DNA of 25,162 nucleotides from an uncultured Candidatus Saccharibacteria bacterium (lineage in GTDB: Bacteria > Patescibacteriota > Saccharimonadia > Saccharimonadales > Saccharimonadaceae). Positions within the stretch are counted from its first letter, which is position 1, and each line of letters begins with the position of its first letter. The stretch lies in the NCBI GenBank assembly GCA_938042065.1, contig CALISG010000013.1, forward strand, positions 1 to 25,162, in the 5' to 3' direction. The position numbers and the translations under genes are program-made. Positions 6,873 to 14,891 of this stretch are shown here, in pieces. The notes under the pieces are model-generated. The model made no database searches. It was not told the DNA's origin and worked only from the letters and a program-made list of their open reading frames with translations.

Positions 6873-8249
6873 ATGAGTAAAAACCAAGGAAAAATCATCC
6901 AAATCATGGGCGTGGTGGTCGATGTTGAGTTTGATGATGGCTCGTTGCCAGAAATATACGAAGCGTTGACGGTCAAGCGCGGCCAGCAGACGATTACGCT
7001 CGAGGTAGCGCAGCATCTCGACCAACAGACAGTACGAACGATTAGTCTGCAAAACACCGACGGATTGCACCGCGGCCAGGTTGTTACAGCGACTGGCGCG
7101 CCGATCAGCGTACCTGTTGGCGAAGATACGCAAGGCCGCATGTTCAACGTAGTTGGCGAACCAATCGACGGCCGCGAGATTGCCAAAAGCGCCAAGCGGG
7201 CGCCGATTCACCGCCAACCGCCGGCGTTGACCGAACAGTCCAACAAAACTGAGATCCTCGAAACTGGTATCAAGGTTATCGACTTGATTGCACCGCTAGC
7301 CAAGGGTGGTAAAGCTGGCTTGTTCGCTGGCGCTGGCGTCGGCAAGACAGTTCTTATTCAAGAGCTGATTAACAATATTGCTAAGTTTCACTCAGGCAAC
7401 TCGGTTTTTGCGGGTGTTGGCGAGCGAACCCGCGAAGGCAACGACCTCTATTACGAGATGAAAGACGCTGGCGTGCTGGACAAAACCTCGCTAGTATTCG
7501 GCCAGATGAACGAACCGCCTGGAGCGCGTTTGCGCGTGGCGTTATCGGGCCTAGCAATTGCCGAGTCCTTCCGCGATGAAGGTAAAGATGTGCTGCTATT
7601 CATCGACAACATCTTTCGCTTTACCCAAGCGGGCGCCGAAGTATCAGCGCTATTGGGCCGCTTGCCGAGCGCGGTTGGCTACCAGCCAAATTTGCAGCAA
7701 GAAATGGGTGCCTTACAAGAGCGTATCACTAGCACCAAAAAAGGCTCAATCACCTCTGTCCAGGCCGTCTACGTACCGGCTGACGACTTGACCGACCCAG
7801 CACCAGCGACCACTTTTGCTCACCTGGATGCCACTATCGTGATGAACCGTGCCTTGACAGAAATTGGCATCTATCCTGCCGTGGACGTGTTGGATTCCAG
7901 TTCTAACTCGCTTGATCCAGAGATCGTCGGCGAGGAGCACTATGCGGTGGCTCGTGAAGTCCAGCGAGTATTACAGCAATACAAAGAATTGCAGGATATC
8001 ATCGCTATTCTCGGTATGGAGGAGTTATCAGACGATCAAAAGCAAACTGTGGCGCGGGCTCGCCGCTTGCAGCGCTTCTTGGCACAGCCGTTCCATGTTG
8101 CTGAGCAATTCACTGGCAATCCAGGTAGCTACTTCAAGCTAGAAGATACCATCAAGGACGCCAAAGACATTATCGACGGCAAATACGACGACAAGCCAGA
8201 AAGCTGGTTCTATATGTCGCCAGTGCCGCTCAGCGAGAAGAAGGACTAA
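6873..8249 (+). CDS. atpD: F1F0 ATP synthase subunit beta
   Basis: The catalytic subunit, 458 residues. P-loop GAGVGKT at 153-159, the Walker B region VLLFIDNIFRFTQAG, the catalytic GERTREGNDLYYEM segment and the ALLGRLPSAVGYQPN signature are all intact. I choose ATG 6873 because AAGGAG (6862-6867) lies 5 bp upstream and the protein then starts MSKNQGKIIQIMG like other beta subunits. An in-frame ATG at 6852 overlaps the atpG stop (ATGA) and would add seven residues. Confidence 0.98.
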   Translation: MSKNQGKIIQIMGVVVDVEFDDGSLPEIYEALTVKRGQQTITLEVAQHLDQQTVRTISLQNTDGLHRGQVVTATGAPISVPVGEDTQGRMFNVVGEPIDGREIAKSAKRAPIHRQPPALTEQSNKTEILETGIKVIDLIAPLAKGGKAGLFAGAGVGKTVLIQELINNIAKFHSGNSVFAGVGERTREGNDLYYEMKDAGVLDKTSLVFGQMNEPPGARLRVALSGLAIAESFRDEGKDVLLFIDNIFRFTQAGAEVSALLGRLPSAVGYQPNLQQEMGALQERITSTKKGSITSVQAVYVPADDLTDPAPATTFAHLDATIVMNRALTEIGIYPAVDVLDSSSNSLDPEIVGEEHYAVAREVQRVLQQYKELQDIIAILGMEELSDDQKQTVARARRLQRFLAQPFHVAEQFTGNPGSYFKLEDTIKDAKDIIDGKYDDKPESWFYMSPVPLSEKKD

Positions 8250-8256
8250 GCTCGAG

Positions 8257-8685
8257 ATGATGCAGTTTCAGCTAATCACGCTAGCTGGTGTTAAGCTCGA
8301 CGAACCAGTCTACGAGGTGATGATACCAACTACCGAAGGGCAAATCGCAGTCTTTCCGAGTCACGAACCGCTAGTAGCAGTGGCGCAACCTGGCGCGGTA
8401 GCGGTCCGCCGCCAGAAAACCGACAGCGATGACCAACTGGAATACTTTGCGATTAGCGGCGGCGTGGTTGAAATCAACCAGCAGCGCGTGCGGATTTTAG
8501 TCGACGAAGCCGAGCACGGCGACGATATCGTTGAAGCCGAGACTCAGGCCGCTCTCGAGCGCGCTCTCAAAATGCGCGATGAGGCTCAGGATCAGGTTGA
8601 GCTCGAAAAGGCTCACCAGCTGGTCGATCGCCACCGCGTACGTTTGCACGTGGCTGGCTTGCGCCGCCGCCATCGTCGGCGATAA
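8257..8685 (+). CDS. atpC: F1F0 ATP synthase subunit epsilon
   Basis: A 142-residue subunit that couples the shaft to the c-ring and can inhibit ATP hydrolysis. The N-terminal beta sandwich is clear (FQLITLAGVKLDEPVYEVMI, then PTTEGQIAVFPSHEPLVAV). The C-terminal helical hairpin (ETQAALERALKMRDEAQDQV) is present and ends in an unusually basic tail (RVRLHVAGLRRRHRRR). This is the last gene of the operon. No intrinsic terminator is visible in the 10 bp before the convergent kinase-like gene. Confidence 0.93.
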   Translation: MMQFQLITLAGVKLDEPVYEVMIPTTEGQIAVFPSHEPLVAVAQPGAVAVRRQKTDSDDQLEYFAISGGVVEINQQRVRILVDEAEHGDDIVEAETQAALERALKMRDEAQDQVELEKAHQLVDRHRVRLHVAGLRRRHRRR

Positions 8686-8695
8686 TTATAGCTAC

Positions 8696-9592
8696 TTATG
8701 ATCTATTGTTGCCAGATGGCGATAATATGTCGTCGGTTGTTGCTGCCATGCAGTCTATGATGTCATACATCTCGTGCCGTAGGTGGCCGCGCGGGAACAT
8801 ATTCGGAATTTCTTCGCGATATTGTGCTAGAAAACAATCTAGTATTTGTTCTCTGGATGCTACTGGTTTGCGCGTATCGAAATCTGATAGCGAGCCTATA
8901 TATGTTTTAAGGTCTCCGGTAAAGTCTCGCGGGTTGTTTCGTTTCTTAGAGCCAGTTATATCAATAATTCGCGGTTGAAGTCCGGTGTCATAGGCAGTGT
9001 TCTGGACTTGGTAATCACCATGTTCATAGCCTAAGCCGTGCAAAATTATTAAGCCTCTAGCAGCACAGCCTAGCGCCCAAGCTACGGTATCGTCATCCAG
9101 TTTTTCATCGTCATCTTCACCTTTATACAAAACATTATCAAAACTTGTCACGCCCTCTTCAAATTCAGTGATGATAGATAGCTTGCTGCTGCCATCACTC
9201 TTGCCTGTGTTTGCAAAACCAATTGGCTGGAATATTAGTCGTCGTTGATCGTAACTGTTGTTGATATCTGTGGCAGTACGGAGCTCCTGAGTTGCGAGAC
9301 GAGGTATGTCTACTGGCTTGATAGCCACGGGTTGCCTTGCTAGGGTGCCGCCTTCACTGTGTATCGTCATGTCCGCAAACCAAACCTCAAAGAAACTTTT
9401 GCGGCGACCTTCGCCATAGTCAGGACGCATAGTTAGATGCGCAGTATTCGATAGTTGCTCGGGCGTTTCGGTTTCGGTAATGAGTAATAGTTGGTTAGTG
9501 CTCAGCTCGCCTAGTTTCCGAGTTAAACCTCTACCTTTTCGGGTCTGTTATGGTGTTATAAAATTCGTACTAAGGTTTAGACGCTCTTCCAT
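8696..9592 (-). pseudogene. Protein-kinase-like (kinase-fold) gene broken by an in-frame TAA
   Basis: The 298-codon frame from ATG 9592 reads through a single TAA at 9548-9550 (codon 15). Downstream, the translation has kinase-fold hallmarks: VAIK (the beta-3 lysine), HGDYQVQN (the catalytic-loop HxD....N) and IIDITGS in place of DFG. The frame stays open and protein-like just after the TAA (QTRKGRGLTRKLGELSTNQL), which argues that translation once began at 9592. The TATAAT at 9599-9604 places the transcript start on that ATG. The first ATG after the stop is 9430, giving a 244-residue product that keeps all kinase motifs and might still be made. Substrate is unknown. Confidence 0.6.
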
Positions 9593-9598
9593 CTTTTT

Positions 9599-9607
9599 AT
9601 TATAACA
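9599..9607 (-). promoter_or_regulatory. Extended -10 promoter for the kinase-like gene
   Basis: TGTTATAAT on the minus strand (extended -10) ends 6 bp before ATG 9592, predicting a leaderless transcript. It lies just beyond the stop of the dihydrouridine synthase gene (9614). Confidence 0.6.
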
Positions 9608-9613
9608 TAAATA

Positions 9614-10681
9614 CTATACATTTTCAAGTAGTTGGCGGACTTCGTCGGTGTTTTTGGTGTGCATTAATTGGTCGCGCAGTTCCTTGGCGCCGTCGAAGTC
9701 GCGGATGTAGATTTTGAAGAAGCGTTTGAGGGTTTCGAAGGGGCGGCCGAGGGTTGGCTGGTAGCGGTCAAAGAGATCGAGGTGGTAGTTGAGGAGTTTA
9801 ATTAGTTCTTGTTTATGATTGGTGACGGTGGGTAAGCTATTATTCTCAACTTCTGGCTCGGCATGTGCGTTAGTAGGCGCGAGTGGCGTCTCAGAAAAAA
9901 TCTGGGCAACTTCACGTGGGTCCCGGATTGTTTTCTGAGATGCCCGAGCGCCGGTACAGGCAAAGCAAAAAGGATCGCTAAAAACTCCCCGTCCGATCAT
10001 GATGCCGTTTAGACCTGGGTGGGCTCTAAATAGTTCCTCGCCGTGGGCTCGGTTGCGGATATCGCCGTTGATAGTTAGTAAAGTTTGCGGGGCGATTTCG
10101 TCGCGTAGTTTGACAACGTCATCGATGAGTTCGTAATGGGCTGGCACTTTGCTCATTTCCTTTTTGGTGCGCAGGTGGATGATTAGGTTGGCGAGGTTTT
10201 GCGCGAGTAAGATACTAAGCCATTCGTGCCACTCTTCGATATAAGTATAGCCCAGCCGTGTTTTGACGCTGACTGGTAATCCAGCAGTTTTGGCGGCGGC
10301 AATGGCGGCGACCGCTACGCCGGGTTGGCGGATCAGTGCCGCTCCCCCGCTTTTGATGGCGGATTTGGCGGGGCAGCCCATATTGATGTCGATACCGTCA
10401 AAGCCGAGCTTGGCGCAATGGGCAGCAAATTGCTCCATATCACCTGGCTCGCCGCCCCATATCTGGGCGACTAGCGGATGCTCATCGTCGGTTTTGATGA
10501 GCCGCCCAGCGATAGCCTTGTCGCCAGCATGCACCCAGCCGGTGGCATTGGCAAACTCGGTGAAAAACACGTCGGGTGCGCCCGCCTGCTTGACGACATG
10601 GCGAAACACCACGTCAGTGACGGCTTCCATCGGCGCCAAGATGAAAAATGGCTGCGGTAGGTTGTCCCAAAATGATGTCAT
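9614..10681 (-). CDS. dus: tRNA-dihydrouridine synthase
   Basis: An FMN-dependent reductase converting uridine to dihydrouridine in tRNA D-loops. Landmarks from ATG 10681 are FILAPMEAVTDVVFR (the N-terminal Dus signature), FDGIDINMGCPAKSAIKSGG with catalytic C103, SVKTRLG, the HLRTKKEM region, INGDIRN and GIMIGRG (FMN phosphate binding). The C-terminal helical domain holds LGRPFETLKRFFKIYI. ATG 10681 is chosen because TAAAAT ends 7 bp upstream; the frame is open to 10726, but that start would lie inside the preceding terminator. A Q/N/E-rich insert (PLAPTNAHAEPEVENNS) separates the two domains. Which uridine it modifies is not predictable. Confidence 0.93.
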   Translation of the reverse strand: MTSFWDNLPQPFFILAPMEAVTDVVFRHVVKQAGAPDVFFTEFANATGWVHAGDKAIAGRLIKTDDEHPLVAQIWGGEPGDMEQFAAHCAKLGFDGIDINMGCPAKSAIKSGGAALIRQPGVAVAAIAAAKTAGLPVSVKTRLGYTYIEEWHEWLSILLAQNLANLIIHLRTKKEMSKVPAHYELIDDVVKLRDEIAPQTLLTINGDIRNRAHGEELFRAHPGLNGIMIGRGVFSDPFCFACTGARASQKTIRDPREVAQIFSETPLAPTNAHAEPEVENNSLPTVTNHKQELIKLLNYHLDLFDRYQPTLGRPFETLKRFFKIYIRDFDGAKELRDQLMHTKNTDEVRQLLENV

Positions 10682-10688
10682 CTCTGTT

Positions 10689-10694
10689 ATTTTA
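10689..10694 (-). promoter_or_regulatory. -10 box of the dihydrouridine synthase gene
   Basis: TAAAAT on the minus strand, 7 bp before ATG 10681, gives a predicted leader of 0-1 nt. It sits directly after the T-tract of the upstream terminator. No -35 was recognised. Confidence 0.4.
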
Positions 10695-10699
10695 CCACA

Positions 10700-10739
10700 A
10701 AAAGGAAAACCCCTCACTGGCGTCATTGACAGTGAGGGG
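10700..10739 (-). terminator. Intrinsic terminator of the 10.7-11.4 kb unit
   Basis: On the minus strand CCCCTCACTG and CAGTGAGGGG form a perfect 10-bp stem (10710-10719 with 10730-10739, loop 10) followed by TTTTCCTTTTT. It ends transcription coming from the promoter at 11391-11419. Confidence 0.85.
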
Positions 10740-11077
10740 CGGCGGGCTCAAGCGGTTCTGCTCGGAGTTGATTTCAACGCTGAAATCAACTACCACGAGT
10801 GAATCTCGCGAGCCCTGGTTGTGAGGCGAGCGGGATAATGCTCTAGCCTCTAAGTTTAAGAACGGCAGCGATCCAGGCACGCAGATTCCGTTCCGATGGT
10901 AGACCAGGTCGTTTATGGATACGACCATCAGTGCCTACCATTCCGCTGACTGCCCGGAGGTGATAAGGGGTGTCGCCTGTAGCGGAGGTATAGGGGCGGA
11001 CGGACGCCCTTTGCTGGCCTGGTGCCAGCGGTTCTCGGGGTGCACGCCCCGAGCCGTCATTCGTGAGTGTAATTACT

Positions 11078-11287
11078 TCACTTCCTAGGAAGCAGCCTAC
11101 CCTCCTTGGCAGCACGTGCGTCGCTACCGACACTGTTCGTACCAGCTACCTTAGCAGCGCGCTCGTTCATTTCGCGCTGCTCGGTGGTGGGGTTGCCAGC
11201 CTGAACGGCTTCAGCTGCGCGGCGATACGCAGCTGTGGACCTGTCGGAGAAAAAGCCCACGAGGTTTTCACCACCTTCCCGCCCCAT
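11078..11287 (-). CDS. Possible small protein (69 aa) inside the hairpin-dense unit
   Basis: From ATG 11287 the frame encodes a Gly/Ala/Arg/Glu-rich protein (starts MGREGGENLVGFFSDRSTAA). About half of its codons begin with G and AAA is absent, which is a coding-like pattern. Against it: there is no Shine-Dalgarno, the ATG lies in a hairpin (11281-11295), and two perfect stems fall inside the frame. A second open frame (GTG 11133 to 10843) overlaps its end in the +1 frame. I recognise no family. It may be a real small gene, or a chance frame in a structured RNA. Confidence 0.35.
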   Translation of the reverse strand: MGREGGENLVGFFSDRSTAAYRRAAEAVQAGNPTTEQREMNERAAKVAGTNSVGSDARAAKEGRLLPRK

Positions 11288-11295
11288 CTAGGGGC

Positions 11296-11381
11296 AAAAA
11301 GGAGCGGAAACTATTTTAAATAGCGCTTCCGTGCAGGAGCGCTACCATGACCCAGTTTCTCACTGAGTCTAGTCTCGCTCC
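11296..11381 (-). promoter_or_regulatory. Leader with mutually exclusive stems (possible attenuator or riboswitch)
   Basis: Near the predicted 5' end, GGAGCG (11381-11376 on the minus strand) can pair with either of two CGCTCC copies (11341-11336 or 11306-11301). The second copy is followed at once by TTTTT (11300-11296), so pairing with it would form a terminator-like hairpin, and pairing with the first would not. Additional stems (AGCGCT twice; CTATT/AATAG) lie between. The ligand or signal, if any, is unknown. Confidence 0.4.
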
Positions 11382-11390
11382 ATGAACAAA

Positions 11391-11419
11391 AGCATACCAA
11401 TATTAGGATAAAATGTCAA
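11391..11419 (-). promoter_or_regulatory. Strong promoter of the 10.7-11.4 kb unit
   Basis: A consensus TTGACA (11414-11419 on the minus strand), exactly 17 bp, then TATGCT (11391-11396). The predicted start is near 11384. This is one of only two perfect -35 boxes found in the window. Confidence 0.75.
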
Positions 11420-11489
11420 ATAGATTTGTTAAAATTACGGCATAAAGCGATGATTGGCGAAAATCAGCTTGTCGAGTAACTAATTTCGG

Positions 11490-14400
11490 CTATTTGCTAG
11501 ACGAGTACTCGTCCGATATCAAATCTTTCTCGAATTGTATCATTCCCTGGTAGCTTGCTTGGTAGTTGCTGATGTCTGGCAGCTCTAATGTAGTAATGCA
11601 GCGCCAAACAGCGGCGATTAGGCGTTGGAAATCGGCTAGTTCGTCGCGGCTAAAGCGGTCGTCGAGCTGGTAGATGTCGCCGCGGGAGTCTGGTTCGACA
11701 AACTGCAGTACAGCGCCGCCGAAATCGTATTTCGCGTAATCGCGCGAATTGGCGCAGAGCAGCTCGTAAAACATCAGCTGCTGGCGGTATTTGTGGAGCT
11801 TGATTTTTTCATAGTCTGATTTGCCGGTCCATGAAGTTGATGGTTTGCCGGTTTTGTAATCGGTGACGGTGATGGTTTGATTGTCGATATCAACTAGGTC
11901 GAGCGAACCGGTCAGGCGGGCTTGGCCGAGAACGACACCTTGCCCGGCAAAACTAAGCTCGGGTTTTTGCGACGGCGCGAAAGTGTCGTATTTGGCGGTG
12001 AGAAAGGCTTCGAGCGCCTCAATGCCGCGCTTACTATAGAGTGCTAAATCATTGTCGCTCAGCTCTTGTTGCTGCAGCAGACGGATGAACTCGCCAGTGA
12101 TGTCCTCGATTGGTTTGCGAGTGCCGCTGGCCGCTAAATGGCTGTGCGCGTGTTGCAGAACGGCGTGAATCAGAGTGCCGTAAACGGCGTTGGCGCTTTT
12201 GGCCTGCGGGAAGCGCAGCAAATTATTTAGCAAAAAGTTCTGCGGTCCACCGCGCGTAACGTCGATAAAGTTATTGAGGTGCGTGACGGACAACTTGTAA
12301 TTTTCGAGAGTTGGCGCGAGCAGCTCTTTCATGGTGCGGCTAATCGGCGCAGTTAAGCGGTCGTGCCAGGCGATTTCGCTCTGGACGGCGAGCGTGGCGG
12401 CATTATTCGGCTGGCGGTCGATTTCTTGCAGACTGGTGCCAGCCAGAAAACTAGCTTTGAGCGTGTCTTTGCCAGTGTCGTCGCTGCGGGCATAGCTCAG
12501 GTAAAGCTGGCGTTTGGCGCGGGTCATGGCCACGAAGTACAGACGAATGCGTTCGTCGTAACTGTCGGCGTTTGGCGAGATAGCCAAGTTCTCTGGATAG
12601 CCAATCAAGCGGCTGCGGCTGCGGACGCGTTCGCCCCACATCGAGTCGATGGAGTTGATGGCGTAGACAGTGTCGAACTCTAGGCCTTTGGATTTGTGGG
12701 CGCTCATTAGGTTGATGGCATACTGAGCGGACTCGCTGGCGTGCCGGATGCTGACGACAGGGATATTAAGTTGGCGGTAGATGTCGATTAGCATCAAGAA
12801 GTCGCTGGCTAGCAGCGTGCCGTCTGGCGCGCCCTCGCGCAATTTACTGCGCAAGGTTTGCAGCGCTTCCAAGGCAGTCAGGTAAGTATCGGGTGAACTG
12901 CCAAGAATATCGCTGTTAAAATAATATTGGTAGAACGGCGAAGTGAAGGCGTTGCGGTGCGATTTGGTCGGTTTGCGCGCGGTGTCGTTATCATCATCGG
13001 TGTCGTCGTTGGCTGTGTAGTTTTGCGGTACGCCGATGAGCGTATCTAGGAAAGTTTCGAGCGGCTCGGTCAGGCTAGCCTTGGCGCGGTCGAGCAGCCA
13101 CTTGGCTAGCGGTTGAAAAGTCGGCGACGCCAGCATCGCTTCAAGCCAGTCGGTGCGGTTGCGGTAGGCTTGCAAACTTAGCCGCCAAATGGCCTCGCTG
13201 TCAAAGTCGAACATTGGCTGAGCTATCAGCTCGGGCAGCAGGCTGTTGGCTTCGTCGTGCTCGCCTGCTGCAATATTGACGCAAACGCGCGTCATTAGCT
13301 CTAGTAGCTGGATGCGCTCGTCGTCAAGGACATTGTCGCGACGCTCATAATTAACGGCAATATTGGCGCGGTTTAGATATGGCAGTAACGCTATTAAATC
13401 GCTGTGGCGCCGGGCAATGACGGCGATCTCTGATGGTTTTATACCTTTTGTAATATTTTCTTGGATTGATTCGGCGATCCAGGCGAATTCCTCCTGGCGG
13501 CTTGGCAGCGCGGATAGCGTGACTTGGCTGTTAGCGTCGTTAGTGTGCGCCTGTAACTGCTTATTTATATCCATAGATGTTTCTAGGCGGCCGCTAGCCT
13601 GAGTAATAATTTCACGGGCGCGGTCGAGAATGGTTTGCGACGAGCGGTAGTTGTCGGTCAAAACGACGCTAGCGTGATCTGGGTAGCGCTTGCGGAAACG
13701 ATGAATATTGCCGACATCGGCGCCTTGAAAGCTGTAGATTGCTTGATCATCGTCGCCTACCGCCATGATGTTTGGCGCATCGCCGTGCGGCGTGTCTGTC
13801 AGGTTGAAGAGAATACGCAGCTGTGCTAGGTTGGTGTCTTGAAATTCGTCGACCATGATGTATTGATAGCGTTCTTGTAGATTGAAGCGCAGGTCTGGAT
13901 ACTGCTCAATCGCTTGCACGACATTGAGAATCATGTCGTCGTAGTCAAATAGCTCGGCTTGGCGCATTTCGGCGAGATATTGATCATAAATCGGCGCGAC
14001 AGCGCGTAATTTCGCGTGGCGTTTGCGGTCTCTGAATACGAACTCGCCGCGAGCGTCCTTTTCGAGCCAGGTGTTGCGCCAGGCGGTGATCGGCGTAGTT
14101 TTGCTGCTGGCGACTGCTTCGTCGAAGGCGCGCGCGAGGCTTAGTGCTAATGCGTCGGCTAGCGGCGCGATAGCTGGCGGCAATTGCGGCGCTGGCAGCT
14201 CGGCGATTTTGTTGGCGATTGGCGGCAGCAGGGCGATAGTGGTTTTGCTGATGCGATTAGCAAAAATAGCTGCGAGCTCTGGCTCAACAGCGTCAAGCAG
14301 ACTCTCGTTACTGTCGATGATTTGTAGTAGCTCGCTGCTAGATAGGCCGGCCTGCTTTAACTCGCTGATTACTTGCGCTGTGTCGCGCAGGTGCGTGAAA

Positions 14401-14831
14401 TCGCCGTTCATTTTGCTGGCTAGCGGATTATTGTAGTCGAGCTCTTCAAAAATATCAGTTAGAATCGAGTAGGTCGCCACTTCGTCGGCTGGCGAAAAAT
14501 CAGCGCCGCGATAAAAATACTCGCTATGATGGTTGATTATTTCGGTGCCGAAACTGTGAAAAGTTTGGATTGCTACTTTGTAAGCATCGGTACCAATGAT
14601 TGACGCTAGACGCGCCCGCATGGCGTTAGCGCCGCTATCGGTAAAAGTCAGGCAGAGAATATTTTCAGGCAGCGTGTCGGTGGCGCGCAAAATGTTAGCG
14701 GCGCGCATGCTGAGTAGCTCGGTTTTGCCAGTGCCTGGGCCGGCGACGACTAGCAGCGGCCCGTCAATGGTGTCGACGGCTTGTTTTTGAGCAGAATTAA
14801 GCTTATTGTAGCGAGTTTTGAACTTTTCCAT
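11490..14831 (-). CDS. UvrD/PcrA-type helicase with C-terminal RecB-like nuclease
   Basis: A 1113-residue superfamily 1A DNA helicase fused to a PD-(D/E)XK nuclease. The helicase motifs are: Q-motif LNSAQKQAVD, Walker A GPGTGKT (31-37), VDEFQDTN (about 327), GDDDQAIYSFQGADVG, HKSKGLEFDTVY and VAMTRAKRQLYLSYA. The end has the nuclease core GSLDLVDI then TVTDYKTGK (about residues 975-1000), as in RecB, AddB and Cas4-like nucleases. The domain order resembles AddA-like repair enzymes; no AddB or RecC partner is encoded nearby. The start ATG 14831 lies 7 bp after a TACAAT. No terminator was recognised after the stop, so read-through into the next unit is possible. Confidence 0.93.
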   Translation of the reverse strand: MEKFKTRYNKLNSAQKQAVDTIDGPLLVVAGPGTGKTELLSMRAANILRATDTLPENILCLTFTDSGANAMRARLASIIGTDAYKVAIQTFHSFGTEIINHHSEYFYRGADFSPADEVATYSILTDIFEELDYNNPLASKMNGDFTHLRDTAQVISELKQAGLSSSELLQIIDSNESLLDAVEPELAAIFANRISKTTIALLPPIANKIAELPAPQLPPAIAPLADALALSLARAFDEAVASSKTTPITAWRNTWLEKDARGEFVFRDRKRHAKLRAVAPIYDQYLAEMRQAELFDYDDMILNVVQAIEQYPDLRFNLQERYQYIMVDEFQDTNLAQLRILFNLTDTPHGDAPNIMAVGDDDQAIYSFQGADVGNIHRFRKRYPDHASVVLTDNYRSSQTILDRAREIITQASGRLETSMDINKQLQAHTNDANSQVTLSALPSRQEEFAWIAESIQENITKGIKPSEIAVIARRHSDLIALLPYLNRANIAVNYERRDNVLDDERIQLLELMTRVCVNIAAGEHDEANSLLPELIAQPMFDFDSEAIWRLSLQAYRNRTDWLEAMLASPTFQPLAKWLLDRAKASLTEPLETFLDTLIGVPQNYTANDDTDDDNDTARKPTKSHRNAFTSPFYQYYFNSDILGSSPDTYLTALEALQTLRSKLREGAPDGTLLASDFLMLIDIYRQLNIPVVSIRHASESAQYAINLMSAHKSKGLEFDTVYAINSIDSMWGERVRSRSRLIGYPENLAISPNADSYDERIRLYFVAMTRAKRQLYLSYARSDDTGKDTLKASFLAGTSLQEIDRQPNNAATLAVQSEIAWHDRLTAPISRTMKELLAPTLENYKLSVTHLNNFIDVTRGGPQNFLLNNLLRFPQAKSANAVYGTLIHAVLQHAHSHLAASGTRKPIEDITGEFIRLLQQQELSDNDLALYSKRGIEALEAFLTAKYDTFAPSQKPELSFAGQGVVLGQARLTGSLDLVDIDNQTITVTDYKTGKPSTSWTGKSDYEKIKLHKYRQQLMFYELLCANSRDYAKYDFGGAVLQFVEPDSRGDIYQLDDRFSRDELADFQRLIAAVWRCITTLELPDISNYQASYQGMIQFEKDLISDEYSSSK

Positions 14832-14838
14832 CTATCTC

Positions 14839-14844
14839 ATTGTA
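14839..14844 (-). promoter_or_regulatory. -10 box of the helicase gene
   Basis: TACAAT on the minus strand, 7 bp before ATG 14831; predicted leader 0-1 nt and no Shine-Dalgarno. No -35 is apparent. Confidence 0.4.
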
Positions 14845-14876
14845 GCGCAAAGCTCGGTAAATGCCCTAATGTTTTA

Positions 14877-14885
14877 TGGTATAAT
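14877..14885 (+). promoter_or_regulatory. Extended -10 promoter for the 14892-17687 pair
   Basis: TGGTATAAT (extended -10, TATAAT at 14880-14885) is followed by 6 bp and then GTG 14892, predicting a leaderless mRNA that starts with GTG. It is divergent from the helicase promoter. Confidence 0.6.
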
Positions 14886-14891
14886 TTGATT

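Larger units (their letters stand above)
10710..11384 (-). ncRNA. ~675-nt GC-rich, hairpin-dense transcript of unknown class
   Basis: A strong promoter (11391-11419) and an intrinsic terminator (10700-10739) bound a stretch with many perfect stems: 11281-11295; 11212-11219 with 11228-11235 (8 bp); 11153-11161 with 11173-11181 (9 bp); 11034-11040 with 11047-11053 (7 bp); 11013-11018 with 11024-11029; 10994-10998 with 11005-11009; 10907-10912 with 10921-10926, inside 10897-10902 with 10935-10940; 10823-10831 with 10840-10850; 10767-10776 with 10781-10790 (10 bp), nested inside CTCG/CGAG and GGGCTC/GAGCCC. I could not match it by eye to RNase P RNA, tmRNA, SRP RNA or 6S RNA. Part may be protein-coding (see the 69-codon frame), so the RNA call is an inference. 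Confidence 0.5.

Noticed and set aside
10263..10802. 179-codon plus-strand open frame
   Set aside because: Antisense to the dihydrouridine synthase gene and crossing the terminator hairpin.
11088..11097. GGAAGCAGCC, as in the SRP RNA apical loop
   Set aside because: The rest of the SRP RNA S domain and its pairing partners are not found around it, and it is on the strand opposite to the unit's promoter.
10700..11419. tmRNA or RNase P RNA
   Set aside because: No T-arm-like GTTCGA, no 3' CCA before the terminator, no tag frame, and no GAGGAAAGUCC-type conserved region on either strand. This is by eye only.
14781..14891. Longer N-terminus for the 162-aa gene (from 14781)
   Set aside because: It would overlap the divergent helicase start and its promoter; the TATAAT at 14880 points to GTG 14892.
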